NCBI RefSeq assembly: GCF_017409525.1
Contig: NZ_JAFQSO010000012.1
Location: 231,089 to 295,088, forward strand
Reading direction: 5' to 3'
DNA: 64,000 nt
From: Methanobrevibacter sp.
GTDB lineage: Archaea; Methanobacteriota; Methanobacteria; Methanobacteriales; Methanobacteriaceae
Shown here piece by piece: positions 44,574-53,243 of the stretch (position 1 is its first letter; each line of letters begins with the position of its first letter). The notes under the pieces are model-generated. The model saw nothing but the letters and a program-made list of their open reading frames with translations. It was not told the DNA's origin and did not search any database. A program made the position numbers and the translations under genes.

Positions 44574-46622
44574 TTAGTTGTGATAAGCTTCACAACTTTC
44601 CCTTGACAAAGCATGTTTGTGGACATGCATATGCTTAATTCCATTTTCAGTCACGATTTCATCAATTATCTTAACACCCTCATGAGAATGAGTGTGTTCT
44701 CCGTCGTTGTGGAAGTGATAATGTGAGTGTTCAGTGTGCTCAGTGTCAATTTTTTTAATTGAATCATCGAAATGCCTATCATAAAGCAATGCTGCATTTA
44801 ATACAACCAAACATGATCCTGCATTGTGAACAATAGCTCCAGTTACAGGATTCAATAGGCCTAAAACAGAACAGACAATAGCTACTGCATTAATTGTCAT
44901 TGACATTGCAATATTTATTTTAATAGTGAATAATGTGGAATTTGACAGTTTTTTAAGATATGGAATCTTGCCTATATCATCACCCAGAAGCGCAATGTCT
45001 GCCGCCTCAATTGCCACATCACTTCCAACTGATCCCATGGCTACACTAACATCAGCTGTTTTAAGTGCTGGCGCATCATTAACACCATCACCAATCATGC
45101 AGACCTTTTTACCTTCACTTTTGAGCTTTTCAATCCATGAAAGCTTTTCTTCAGGCAGCAAATTTCCATAGACTTTACCTATTCCAACTTGAGATGCAAA
45201 GTAATTAGCAGTTTCTGTGTTATCTCCCGTGAGCAATATGGTTTCAGTTCCCAAATCATGCAGGTTTTCTATCATGTCTTTGGAATCTTCACGTATCACA
45301 TCAGACAATCCAACCAATCCAATAACTTCGCAATTTAATGCAACGATGATTGAAGCTTTACCCTCATGTTTTAATTTGCTTAACTGAGAGTTAACATTTA
45401 CATCAATATTGTTTTCTGATAGGAATTTGGAGTTTCCAGCATATACCTGACCATAAGAGTTTTTACATGTAACCCCTTTTCCAGGATACATCTTAAAGTC
45501 TTGTGGTTCTTCAATATCAATTTGAGCTTCCTTTGCATTTTTTACAACAGCCTTAGCCAGAGGATGTTCGCTTAATTTCTCACATGACGCAACAACTTTA
45601 AGTAATTCCTCACTGGCCAAATCATCTTTCAGGGAGATAACATCAGAAACTTCTAAATTACCGTAAGTTAAGGTTCCAGTCTTATCGAATACTAAAGTAT
45701 TTAAACCCCCAAGTGTCTCTAGCGCTTCACCGGATTTGATTAAAACACCATATTTTGTTGCTTGACCAATTGCCGCCATGATTGCAGTTGGTGTTGCCAA
45801 AATCAATGCGCATGGACAGAATACAACAAGAACTGTTACACCTCTTTCGATATTACCTGTTACAAGCCATGCAACAATTGCAATCAATAATGCAACTGGA
45901 ACAAGCCATGTTGCCCACTTGTCAGCGATTCTTTGTGTAGGGGCTTGCTTTTCATCAGCTGCTTTTACGAGATCAATTAACTTTTGAAGTGATGAATTTT
46001 CACCCAAACTGGTAGCCTTAATGTCAATAGCACCATATAAATTCATGGTTCCACAGAATACCTCATCACCCACCTCCTTATCAATAGGCAAGGATTCGCC
46101 TGTCATGATTGATTGGTCAAGTGAAGAAGTACCACTTACAATCTCACCATCGACAGGCACGCTTTCACCTGGAAGAATTCTTAAAGTATCACCAATCTTT
46201 ATTTCATCAACGGGAATTACTTCTTCAATCCCATTTGTTATTCTTCTTCCGGTCTGTGGAGTTAAATTAATTAAATTTCTCAAACCTTTTTTAGCCCTCT
46301 CAACAGTCCAATCTTCTAGGAGAGCCCCCAAGGCCATAATCCATGCGACTTCACCTGCTGCAAATATCTCACCAATTAAAAGTGATGCCACCATAGCTAT
46401 TGCAATCAAAAGCGCAGATGAAATCCATTTTTCACGAATCAATCTTGTCATTGCCAGAAGCAACATTGGAATACCACTTATTATTACTGTTCCCCATGCA
46501 GGGTTCAGGTAAATGGGAGTATCTATTCCAAATATCATAAAAATAACTGCTATTAATAGAAAAATTCCTGAAATAATTGTCATTTTTAGTCCGAATAGGA
46601 AGTCAGTTATTTCATCAATCAC
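44574..46622 (-). CDS. P1B-type heavy-metal translocating ATPase
   Basis: A ~682-residue membrane ATPase. It has no N-terminal metal-binding domain, the CPCALILATPTA metal channel motif, phosphorylation site DKTGTLTYG, hinge MIGDGVNDAPALKTADVSVAMG, and VHNAGSCLVVLNAALL in the last helix. The C-terminus is His-rich (HSHYHFHNDGEHTHSH), typical of zinc, cadmium or cobalt/nickel pumps. I prefer GTG 46622, which has GAGGTG upstream, over the GTG 9 bases earlier. Three operator-like modules lie upstream, the nearest overlapping the presumed promoter, so it is probably metal-regulated. Confidence 0.9.
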   Translation of the reverse strand: MIDEITDFLFGLKMTIISGIFLLIAVIFMIFGIDTPIYLNPAWGTVIISGIPMLLLAMTRLIREKWISSALLIAIAMVASLLIGEIFAAGEVAWIMALGALLEDWTVERAKKGLRNLINLTPQTGRRITNGIEEVIPVDEIKIGDTLRILPGESVPVDGEIVSGTSSLDQSIMTGESLPIDKEVGDEVFCGTMNLYGAIDIKATSLGENSSLQKLIDLVKAADEKQAPTQRIADKWATWLVPVALLIAIVAWLVTGNIERGVTVLVVFCPCALILATPTAIMAAIGQATKYGVLIKSGEALETLGGLNTLVFDKTGTLTYGNLEVSDVISLKDDLASEELLKVVASCEKLSEHPLAKAVVKNAKEAQIDIEEPQDFKMYPGKGVTCKNSYGQVYAGNSKFLSENNIDVNVNSQLSKLKHEGKASIIVALNCEVIGLVGLSDVIREDSKDMIENLHDLGTETILLTGDNTETANYFASQVGIGKVYGNLLPEEKLSWIEKLKSEGKKVCMIGDGVNDAPALKTADVSVAMGSVGSDVAIEAADIALLGDDIGKIPYLKKLSNSTLFTIKINIAMSMTINAVAIVCSVLGLLNPVTGAIVHNAGSCLVVLNAALLYDRHFDDSIKKIDTEHTEHSHYHFHNDGEHTHSHEGVKIIDEIVTENGIKHMHVHKHALSRESCEAYHN

Positions 46623-46636
46623 ACAAAACACCTCAA

Positions 46637-46874
46637 AGTATTACTTTTTTTGAATTTATTTAAATACTCAGTATTACTCAAAAATTTTTTAAAGGAGTTT
46701 GCCAAAATTTTGGAAAAACATTTAAAAAAATTAAATTCAGTAACTACCAACAGCCAAAAAGTATTACTTTTTTTGAGTTCATTTATATACTCAGTATTAC
46801 TATTTATTATTTTGGACTAGGAAGTATATAAAAGTATTACTTTTTTTGAGTTCATTTATATAGTCAGTATTACT
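46637..46874 (-). promoter_or_regulatory. Three promoter/operator modules with paired AGTATTACT sites
   Basis: The 9-bp site AGTATTACT occurs at 46637, 46670, 46760, 46793, 46833 and 46866. It forms three pairs, each exactly 33 bp start to start, with a TATA-like TTTAAATA or TTTATATA between the members. In the module nearest the ATPase the sites flank the TATA box and the presumed start. A repressor binding both sites (about three helical turns) would block the promoter. The inner 24 bp are also nearly conserved among modules. The regulator is not in the window. Confidence 0.65.
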
Positions 46875-47100
46875 CAGAAAAAATTAGTGTAAATTATCTT
46901 TTATAATTTAAAATAAATTATTAAAACATTGATTTAATTTCAGTATGATTTAAAAATAGATTAATTGGCTAAAAAATTACAAATAACTCTCTTTTGCTTT
47001 GTTATCAAATCTATCACTAGCAAACAGTTTTTATCATAACAATAAATTATGCGAATTTTCAGGGCGCATGAAAAATAAACAATGGGAATAGAATTTGATT
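46875..47100. other. AT-rich non-coding stretch
   Basis: About 226 bp without a credible gene, terminator or repeat, between the operator modules and the small Cys-rich peptide gene. Confidence 0.5.
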
Positions 47101-47229
47101 CTATTCATCTTCCTTTTGTTTGAAGTTTTGACACTCTTTAACATCCAATAAGAGATGTTCGTGAACTTTGCATACAATCTTGTATTTGTTTCTCAATTCC
47201 AAGTGTTCGCAATCATCACAAATCATCAT
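47101..47229 (-). CDS. Small Cys-containing peptide next to radical SAM enzyme
   Basis: A 42-residue ORF beginning MMICDDCEHLELRNKYK. Four cysteines (CDDC, then two later) and several His suggest metal binding or modification. GAGGTGTTG precedes the tandem ATGs. It starts 8 bp after the stop of the radical SAM gene and is on the same strand, so it may be cotranscribed. It could be a peptide substrate or a small zinc protein; methanogens are known to pair such radical SAM enzymes with small Cys-rich peptides. Confidence 0.7.
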   Translation of the reverse strand: MMICDDCEHLELRNKYKIVCKVHEHLLLDVKECQNFKQKEDE

Positions 47230-47236
47230 CAACACC

Positions 47237-48361
47237 TCATTTCATTGCAAGGTCCATTATGCTAAACGGACCACCTTCTTTTCTAGGGGCTGGCGCACCC
47301 ATTCCAAAAGCGGACTTGGCAAATTCCTTGTTCATCCTTTTTGAAACTTCACTGAATATCATTTTATAGGCAGTGCACTGAGGATCAACCGCTTGAGGTG
47401 TCTGATATGCCACTATCGCATTATATGGACATCCTCCCTCACAGTATTTTTTATGCCTGCATCTTTTGCAGTCCTCATCGACGAAATCTCTGAATTCCTG
47501 AAGTTTTGCCCATGCATCAGATGTTTTCAAATCATCAAAGCTTGGATTATCTGCAACATTTCCCAAGACATACTCAGGCATTCCAACAAATCTGTAACAT
47601 GGATAGATTGAACCGTCTGATCCGACTGCCAGTGTGGTCCCAATGCAATCTGCAAAGGTGCAAAGGGTTCCTCTTCTCCTAAGTGAAGACTTGCAGATAT
47701 GGTCCAGATCCATAATTGAAAACTTATCCAAGTCATAAAGGTACTTGTCTAGCCAGTCAACAAGGAGCTTTCCATGCTCTTCCTGGTCAAGTGCCCAAGG
47801 GTCTGCATTGTCCCCTCTAAGTGATGGAAGGGCGGCGTGAATCTTTAGACTCATTTTTTCTCCCTTAAAGAATTCATACAATTCATCTGAGAAATCCTTA
47901 GAGTAGTCAGTTACTGTCAAAACGAAGTTGATTATCAATCCTTTGCTTTTGGCTAGCTCGTATTTGCTCATTGTCTTGTCAAAGTAACCGTCTCCTCTCT
48001 GATAGTCATTGATTTCCTTTGGTCCGTCAATGCTTGTACTTACAACAACACCGTACTTTACAAACAGGTCAATGAGCTCTTCTGTTAAAAGCCAGATATT
48101 GCTTTGAAGGGAAAATCCCTCGAAATTATCCAATTTTGAAAGCCTATCCAAAGCATATTCATAAAAATCATAGCCTGCAAGAAGCGGTTCACCGCCATGG
48201 AATGTGAAGTGAACCTTATCATCTCTAAAATCATCCAGCCAATCAATAATCTGGTCGATGATTTCCAAATCCATCATCTCTTTTGTATTTTCTGAACCCC
48301 AACAATATTTGCATTTTGATGGACAATTTAGGGTCGGTATAATCATTACATGAAATGTCAT
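47237..48361 (-). CDS. Radical SAM protein with SPASM-type C-terminus, peptide-modifying type
   Basis: A 374-residue radical SAM enzyme: LNCPSKCKYCWGSEN binds the catalytic 4Fe-4S cluster, then HGGEPLLAGYDF and SIDGPKEIND. The C-terminal half has an auxiliary-cluster (SPASM-like) Cys set (CIGTTLAVGSDGSIYPCYRF; CKRCRHKKYCEGGCP). This is the layout of anaerobic sulfatase-maturating and peptide-modifying enzymes. Small Cys-rich genes on both sides are candidate substrates. Its product is unknown. Confidence 0.88.
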   Translation of the reverse strand: MTFHVMIIPTLNCPSKCKYCWGSENTKEMMDLEIIDQIIDWLDDFRDDKVHFTFHGGEPLLAGYDFYEYALDRLSKLDNFEGFSLQSNIWLLTEELIDLFVKYGVVVSTSIDGPKEINDYQRGDGYFDKTMSKYELAKSKGLIINFVLTVTDYSKDFSDELYEFFKGEKMSLKIHAALPSLRGDNADPWALDQEEHGKLLVDWLDKYLYDLDKFSIMDLDHICKSSLRRRGTLCTFADCIGTTLAVGSDGSIYPCYRFVGMPEYVLGNVADNPSFDDLKTSDAWAKLQEFRDFVDEDCKRCRHKKYCEGGCPYNAIVAYQTPQAVDPQCTAYKMIFSEVSKRMNKEFAKSAFGMGAPAPRKEGGPFSIMDLAMK

Positions 48362-48362
48362 T

Positions 48363-48572
48363 TTAACCGTAAACTTTGTTTAACTCATTTAACAATTGTT
48401 TTTTCTCATCAGGTTCCATATCTTCATTTACAAAGAAAACGTAACCGCATTCTTCACATTTAACCGCATTCATTTCTGCATGTGCCCTGTGGTTGTCAAG
48501 CAATCTCCTTAAAGCTATCTTATCTTTAGAACCACATTTTGGGCATGGCGCTAAAAGTTCCTCAAGTTTCAT
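48363..48572 (-). CDS. Small zinc-ribbon-like protein upstream of radical SAM gene
   Basis: A 69-residue protein from ATG 48572 (preceded by GGTGAAAAAT): MKLEELLAPCPKCGSKD with a second pair VKCEECGYVFF. It ends one base before the ATG of the radical SAM gene, so the two are coupled. The four cysteines can bind zinc; in methanogens similar short Cys-rich proteins are encoded with peptide-modifying radical SAM enzymes, so it may be the substrate or an accessory. Confidence 0.75.
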   Translation of the reverse strand: MKLEELLAPCPKCGSKDKIALRRLLDNHRAHAEMNAVKCEECGYVFFVNEDMEPDEKKQLLNELNKVYG

Positions 48573-48643
48573 ATTTTTCACCTACTATACTAGTATATTA
48601 CATTTTTTATTAGAAAAAATTATTGATTAAAATTAATCAATAA

Positions 48644-49930
48644 TTAAACTTTATCCAAAGCCTGATCCACATCAGCCAGAATATCTTCGATATCCTCAAT
48701 GCCCACTGAAAATCTAATCAAATCAGGAGTCACACCAGTGGATAACTGCTGCTCTTCTGTCAGCTGAGAGTGAGTGGTTGATGCAGGATGAACAACAAGT
48801 GATTTTGCATCACCGATATTAGCTAAAAATGATAACAATTCCACATTCTCTATGAACTTCAAGGCACCGTCATAGCCTGCCTTAAGACCAAACGAAACAA
48901 TTCCCCCATAACCTTTTTCAGCGTATTTTTTAGCAACTTCATGATTTGGAGAAGACTCCAAACCGGAATAGGTTACCCAAGCAACTTTAGGATGATCTTC
49001 CAGATGCTCTGCAACAGCCATTGCATTGGAAGCATGCCTTTCAATCCTCAAGCCTAATGTCTCAAGACCCTGTAAAAGTAAAAATGACCCGAATGGAGAA
49101 GGCACGGCACCGGTATCCCTTCCAACGACAGCACGGATTCTTGTTGTAAAAGCGGCACCCTTGAAAGTTTCACCGAATACCAAACCATTATAAGTATCAT
49201 CAGGCTCTGAAAGGGTAGGGAATTTGCCGTTCATCCAATCAAAATCGCCTTTCTCAATGATAATTCCTCCAAGAGTGGTTCCATGACCTCCAATGTATTT
49301 AGTTGCAGATGATGAAATGATATCTGCACCATGGTCAAATGGGCGAACTGAACCGATACCTACAGTATTATCGGCAATCAATGGGATTCCATGTGAATGT
49401 GCAATTTCTGAAATCTTGTCAAAGTCAGGGATATCCAACTTCGGATTTCCAATAGATTCAACATATATTGCACGAGTTCTATCGTCAATGGCCTCTTCAA
49501 ATTCATCGGGGGATTGCGAATCGACAAATGTTACACTACGGCCCAACTCCTCTAAAGTGTTTTCAAATAGCTCGTATGTTCCACCATACAAGTTATCCGC
49601 TGATACGATATTGTCTCCCACTTGAGTTAAGTTAATGATTGCATAAAAAATTGCTGACATTCCAGAAGCGGTTGCATATGCTGCAGTTCCGCCTTCAATG
49701 GCTGCCATTCTCTTTTCAAATGCTTCAGTAGTTGGATTTGTTAATCTTGTATAAATGTTTCCTCCTTCTTTAAGTGCAAATCTGTTTGCAGCTTGTTCAG
49801 GATTATCAAACACATAAGATGTAGTTTGATAAATCGGTGTTACCCTTGAGCCGGTTTCATCAACCTCTTCCTGACCAGCGTGCACACCAATTGTTGATAT
49901 GTTCTTTTTGTTTTTAATTTCATACGCCAT
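48644..49930 (-). CDS. metY: O-acetylhomoserine aminocarboxypropyltransferase-like enzyme
   Basis: A 428-residue PLP enzyme of the Cys/Met metabolism family. PLP-Lys lies in SSATKYIGGHGTTLGG, with TVGIGSVRPFDHGADI just before; the start STIGVHAGQEEVDETGSR and the C-terminal LVVHPASTTHSQL are typical. Members sulfhydrylate O-acetylhomoserine to homocysteine, with sulfide as donor. Whether it makes methionine precursors here or cystathionine cannot be told from sequence alone. Confidence 0.88.
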   Translation of the reverse strand: MAYEIKNKKNISTIGVHAGQEEVDETGSRVTPIYQTTSYVFDNPEQAANRFALKEGGNIYTRLTNPTTEAFEKRMAAIEGGTAAYATASGMSAIFYAIINLTQVGDNIVSADNLYGGTYELFENTLEELGRSVTFVDSQSPDEFEEAIDDRTRAIYVESIGNPKLDIPDFDKISEIAHSHGIPLIADNTVGIGSVRPFDHGADIISSSATKYIGGHGTTLGGIIIEKGDFDWMNGKFPTLSEPDDTYNGLVFGETFKGAAFTTRIRAVVGRDTGAVPSPFGSFLLLQGLETLGLRIERHASNAMAVAEHLEDHPKVAWVTYSGLESSPNHEVAKKYAEKGYGGIVSFGLKAGYDGALKFIENVELLSFLANIGDAKSLVVHPASTTHSQLTEEQQLSTGVTPDLIRFSVGIEDIEDILADVDQALDKV

Positions 49931-49954
49931 TTTATCACTAATTTTAATTATATT

Positions 49955-51103
49955 CTAAAATCCAAATAAATCTTGTGCATCCAGCATCACATCTACAATG
50001 TGCACCTCAAAAGGGCATCTGAGTTCACATTCCCCGCATGCAATGCATTCAGTTGCATCATATTTTAAGTTATTATAATGTTCCTGAACACTTGCAGGAA
50101 CTTCATCATGATTTTTTGCAAGGTCAAACAATTTATTTATCATTGCTATGTCGATTCCTGAACTGCATGGCTGGCAATGCCCACAGTAAGTGCATTGACC
50201 TTTAAAAGAGTGTTTAGGTGCATTTTTCAATACTTCAGAATAATCCTTCTCTGCTTCACCAGCTTCGCAATACCTTAATGACTCCATAAGCTCGTCTACA
50301 GTTTTGACGCCTACAAAAATGCTTGAAACCCCTTTTTGCTCTAAAGCGTAATGTATGCATTGAACAGGAGTTAATGCAACTCCAAATGGGGAAGTTTCAT
50401 CAGACAATAAATTTCCCCCAGCGAAACCTTTCATTACTGTTAGCGCAGTGCCGTTCTTTTCACACAACTCATAGATTTCTGCTCTTTGGGGATTGATGGA
50501 GGACAAATCATTATCAAAAGCATCTTCCTTTCTATACTCCTCAATGTCATCCATCGCTCCAAACATGTCATAAGCGGGATTGATTGAAAACATCAGAAGT
50601 TCAATTTCAGGGTTTTCTGCAGCTAAAAGCCCAATATCAGGGTTATGTGTACTTAATCCAATGTGAGCTATTGTCCCCTCACTTTTCAGCTTTCGGACAT
50701 AATCCATAAATGGGCCGTTCATGATTTCATCATAATCCTCCAGCTGGTCCACATAATGAATCATTCCAAAGTCTAAAGTATCAATCTGAAAGCGTTCCAT
50801 GAAGTCTTCAAAAGCAGAGATCACCTTGTCCATTTCACGGGTCCTTACATACTGCTCATTTTGCCAAGTTGAACCGATATGTCCCTGAATAATCCAATTG
50901 TCACGATTATCTTTTATAGCTTTGCCCAAATGGGAGCGGACATCGGGCTCACTCATCCAGCAGTCAACAAAGTTAATCCCATTATCTTCACAAGCTCTAA
51001 TTAGCTCTTCAGTGTCTTCATAAGGCCTTTCAACTAAAAATTCGGCCCCGAATGCAATTTCCGATACCTCAATTCCAGTATTTCCCAACTTCCTATATAT
51101 CAT
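49955..51103 (-). CDS. Aldo/keto reductase with C-terminal 4Fe-4S motifs
   Basis: A 382-residue protein: aldo/keto reductase barrel (YRKLGNTGIEVSEIAFGAE; MIHYVDQLEDYDEIM; HIGLSTHNPDI) followed by two iron-sulfur motifs, CTYCGHCQPCSSGID and CIACGECELRCPF. Such fusions are common in anaerobes and methanogens, the substrate being unknown. Confidence 0.88.
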   Translation of the reverse strand: MIYRKLGNTGIEVSEIAFGAEFLVERPYEDTEELIRACEDNGINFVDCWMSEPDVRSHLGKAIKDNRDNWIIQGHIGSTWQNEQYVRTREMDKVISAFEDFMERFQIDTLDFGMIHYVDQLEDYDEIMNGPFMDYVRKLKSEGTIAHIGLSTHNPDIGLLAAENPEIELLMFSINPAYDMFGAMDDIEEYRKEDAFDNDLSSINPQRAEIYELCEKNGTALTVMKGFAGGNLLSDETSPFGVALTPVQCIHYALEQKGVSSIFVGVKTVDELMESLRYCEAGEAEKDYSEVLKNAPKHSFKGQCTYCGHCQPCSSGIDIAMINKLFDLAKNHDEVPASVQEHYNNLKYDATECIACGECELRCPFEVHIVDVMLDAQDLFGF

Positions 51104-51187
51104 TAGCCAACCTCAAATATAATATTTATAAAAACAATTACTAATATTTATACGAACAAATCTAAAGATAATGATAAAGGTGAAAAA

Positions 51188-51784
51188 ATGAATATTGCAA
51201 TTATCGGAGCAACCGGGAAATTCGGAAGATTATTTACAGCCAAATTACTTTCAAATCCAAACTACCAGCTAACATTAATATCAAAATCCGCAAGCAGCAT
51301 CTATGAAGACAGCCACAGAGTAACTGCAAAAAGCATTGATGCCACAAATCAAAAAGACCTCGAAAAGGCTTTGGAAGGACATGATTTGGTATACTGTGCC
51401 GTTTCAGGCGTGGATCAGCCAGTCATTGCCAGAAATCTTGTGGAATTAAACGCTAAAAGATTGATTTATATGACCGTTGTCGGAATCTATAACGAATTGG
51501 CTGAAGGCAACGGCGACGAATATAATGTGGATAATGAAAAAGAGCAGATTCCAAACAGAAATGCTGTCGACATCATTGAAAAAAGTGACTTGGACTACAC
51601 AATACTCAGATGCGGTTATCTAATCCATGGCGACGAAGACGAGTATGTACTAACTAAAAAAGGCGAAGCCCCAAAAGGGTATATCTCCACAATGGCATCT
51701 GTTGAAAAGATAGCCTTGGAGATTATCGAAGACAACAAAAAGTACTCACGTGAAAGCATTTCAATTACAAAAGATATGAGTTAA
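51188..51784 (+). CDS. NAD(P)-binding NmrA/SDR-like protein
   Basis: A 198-residue Rossmann protein: AIIGATGKFGRLFTAKLLSN at the start binds the dinucleotide; GHDLVYCAVSG and IYMTVVGIYNELAEG follow. There is no obvious catalytic YxxxK, so it may be a redox sensor or atypical reductase. A GGTGAA ribosome-binding site precedes ATG 51188. The stop abuts the next start, so it is coupled to the PP-loop gene. Confidence 0.82.
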   Translation: MNIAIIGATGKFGRLFTAKLLSNPNYQLTLISKSASSIYEDSHRVTAKSIDATNQKDLEKALEGHDLVYCAVSGVDQPVIARNLVELNAKRLIYMTVVGIYNELAEGNGDEYNVDNEKEQIPNRNAVDIIEKSDLDYTILRCGYLIHGDEDEYVLTKKGEAPKGYISTMASVEKIALEIIEDNKKYSRESISITKDMS

Positions 51785-52798
51785 ATGTATACGAAGGAAT
51801 TCATTTTAGAGGAAGTCAATGCCATAAGAGATGAGATTGGCCATGAAAAAGTAAACATTTCAATAGAAAAGCTTTACTTTGAAAACAATGAATTATGGAT
51901 TGTTACTGAAGACCGTCCTGATAAATCAGCCATTATAGGAAAAGGAGGATGGGTGGTTGGAAAGCTTAAAGAGAAATTGGGCCTTTCCAGCATCCATGTT
52001 GAATCCTATGGCGATTTTTTAAACAAGGAATATAAGCTCAAGCTATCTAAAAAAACAGTTGATAATCTTGATTTGGATTCAGTTGGTGTTAAAAACCTTA
52101 ACAAAATAATTGAAGACAAATTGGATAGCATCTACAGTTTTAATTTTGAAAGCTATTTCAGTGAAAACAAATTTGAGGAATCTGAAAATATAGAGGCTGT
52201 CGTTGCTCTTTCAGGCGGTGTTGACAGTAGCTTTTCATTGATTTTAGCTAAAAAACTAGGTTTCAATCCAATAGCCATTACAATTGATCCGGGAACAATT
52301 ATCTTGCCGAACCAGTTCAAGAGAAACATTAAATCATTGACAGAATCATTAGATGTCAACCACGAATACATCAAAACAGATTACTCGGACATCATAAATG
52401 AATCATTTACCGGGAAACTTCATCCCTGCGGAAGATGTTCCAAAAATACATCCGAACTTGCTAAGCAATATGCAAAAGAAAGAGAAATTCCAATAATTAT
52501 CTTCGGTGATATGCTTGCAACCGGCAGCCAATGCATAAATCTGCAAGATGATTCATTATATCGTTTGAACCTTCCAGCAAGTTTAAGCGTTGGCAAACAA
52601 GAGATAAAATCCTTAATCAGAAACTATAATTTAAGCGAGTTTAAAGGATTCGGCTGTCCGCTGTTGTATGAAGTACACAGGAAATTCCCGCATATGAAGA
52701 AATTTTCAATACAGAGAATTCTAAGGGAAACCCGTTCAGGTGCACTTGAACCCGGCGAGGCACTGGATTTGATTTGGAGTTTTTATAAAACAGATTGA
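51785..52798 (+). CDS. KH-domain plus PP-loop ATPase
   Basis: A 337-residue protein. Residues ~50-75 contain a KH-type GKGGWVVGKLKEKLG RNA-binding loop. From residue ~138 comes the PP-loop AVVALSGGVDSSFSLILAK, then IAITIDPGT and CGRCSK. PP-loop ATPases adenylate substrates such as tRNA bases, and the KH domain points to RNA. It resembles thiouridine or related tRNA modification enzymes; the precise reaction is unknown. The fusion of KH and PP-loop is characteristic of a small archaeal group. Confidence 0.78.
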   Translation: MYTKEFILEEVNAIRDEIGHEKVNISIEKLYFENNELWIVTEDRPDKSAIIGKGGWVVGKLKEKLGLSSIHVESYGDFLNKEYKLKLSKKTVDNLDLDSVGVKNLNKIIEDKLDSIYSFNFESYFSENKFEESENIEAVVALSGGVDSSFSLILAKKLGFNPIAITIDPGTIILPNQFKRNIKSLTESLDVNHEYIKTDYSDIINESFTGKLHPCGRCSKNTSELAKQYAKEREIPIIIFGDMLATGSQCINLQDDSLYRLNLPASLSVGKQEIKSLIRNYNLSEFKGFGCPLLYEVHRKFPHMKKFSIQRILRETRSGALEPGEALDLIWSFYKTD

Positions 52799-52838
52799 AT
52801 CCAAAAATTTAAATAATTACTAATGAGAAGTAGATAAT

Positions 52839-53018
52839 ATGATGCACAAAATTTGTCCAAGATGCGGATCTAAAAATGTCAAATGGATTATTCCACAGAA
52901 TTGGTCACAATGGGTATGTTACGATTGTGAATATACTGGACCGATAATAGAAGGAAACCAGGACCTGGCTGATGAAATCCGCGAAAATTATTTAGAATCT
53001 AAAAAAGAAGAAGAATAG
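52839..53018 (+). CDS. Small zinc-ribbon protein
   Basis: A 59-residue protein: MMHKICPRCGSKNVKWI, then VCYDCEYTGPII, a complete four-Cys zinc ribbon, and a charged tail. It follows the PP-loop gene by 40 bp on the same strand. TAATGAGAAG is a weak ribosome-binding site. The function is unknown. Confidence 0.75.
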   Translation: MMHKICPRCGSKNVKWIIPQNWSQWVCYDCEYTGPIIEGNQDLADEIRENYLESKKEEE

Positions 53019-53243
53019 CTTATTTTAACTTTTTAAACAGTTAATGATTAGGTAATGAGATATTAGGATCTGAGCATTACTTATCAATCACTGATGAACA
53101 ATCATTAATAAGCTTCCTAGTATCCCCACCAATCACGTTTCAATAATCAATGATTATATCAACAATAACAATATTGTTTCTAGAAGTATATAAAGTTTAG
53201 GTATACCTAAATAAATTTTAAAATAAAAAAATATAAGGAACGA
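53019..53243 (-). promoter_or_regulatory. Gene-free gap with a perfect 16-bp operator-like palindrome
   Basis: TTTAGGTATACCTAAA (53196-53211) is a perfect palindrome that borders a TATA-like element (53185-53194) on the minus strand. A transcript starting near 53160 would run left for about 130 nt to a near-palindrome AACTTTTTAAACAGTT (53027-53042). The palindrome resembles TTAGG-type operators of DtxR/MntR-like metalloregulators. A metal-regulated small RNA is one reading; none is proven. Confidence 0.4.
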
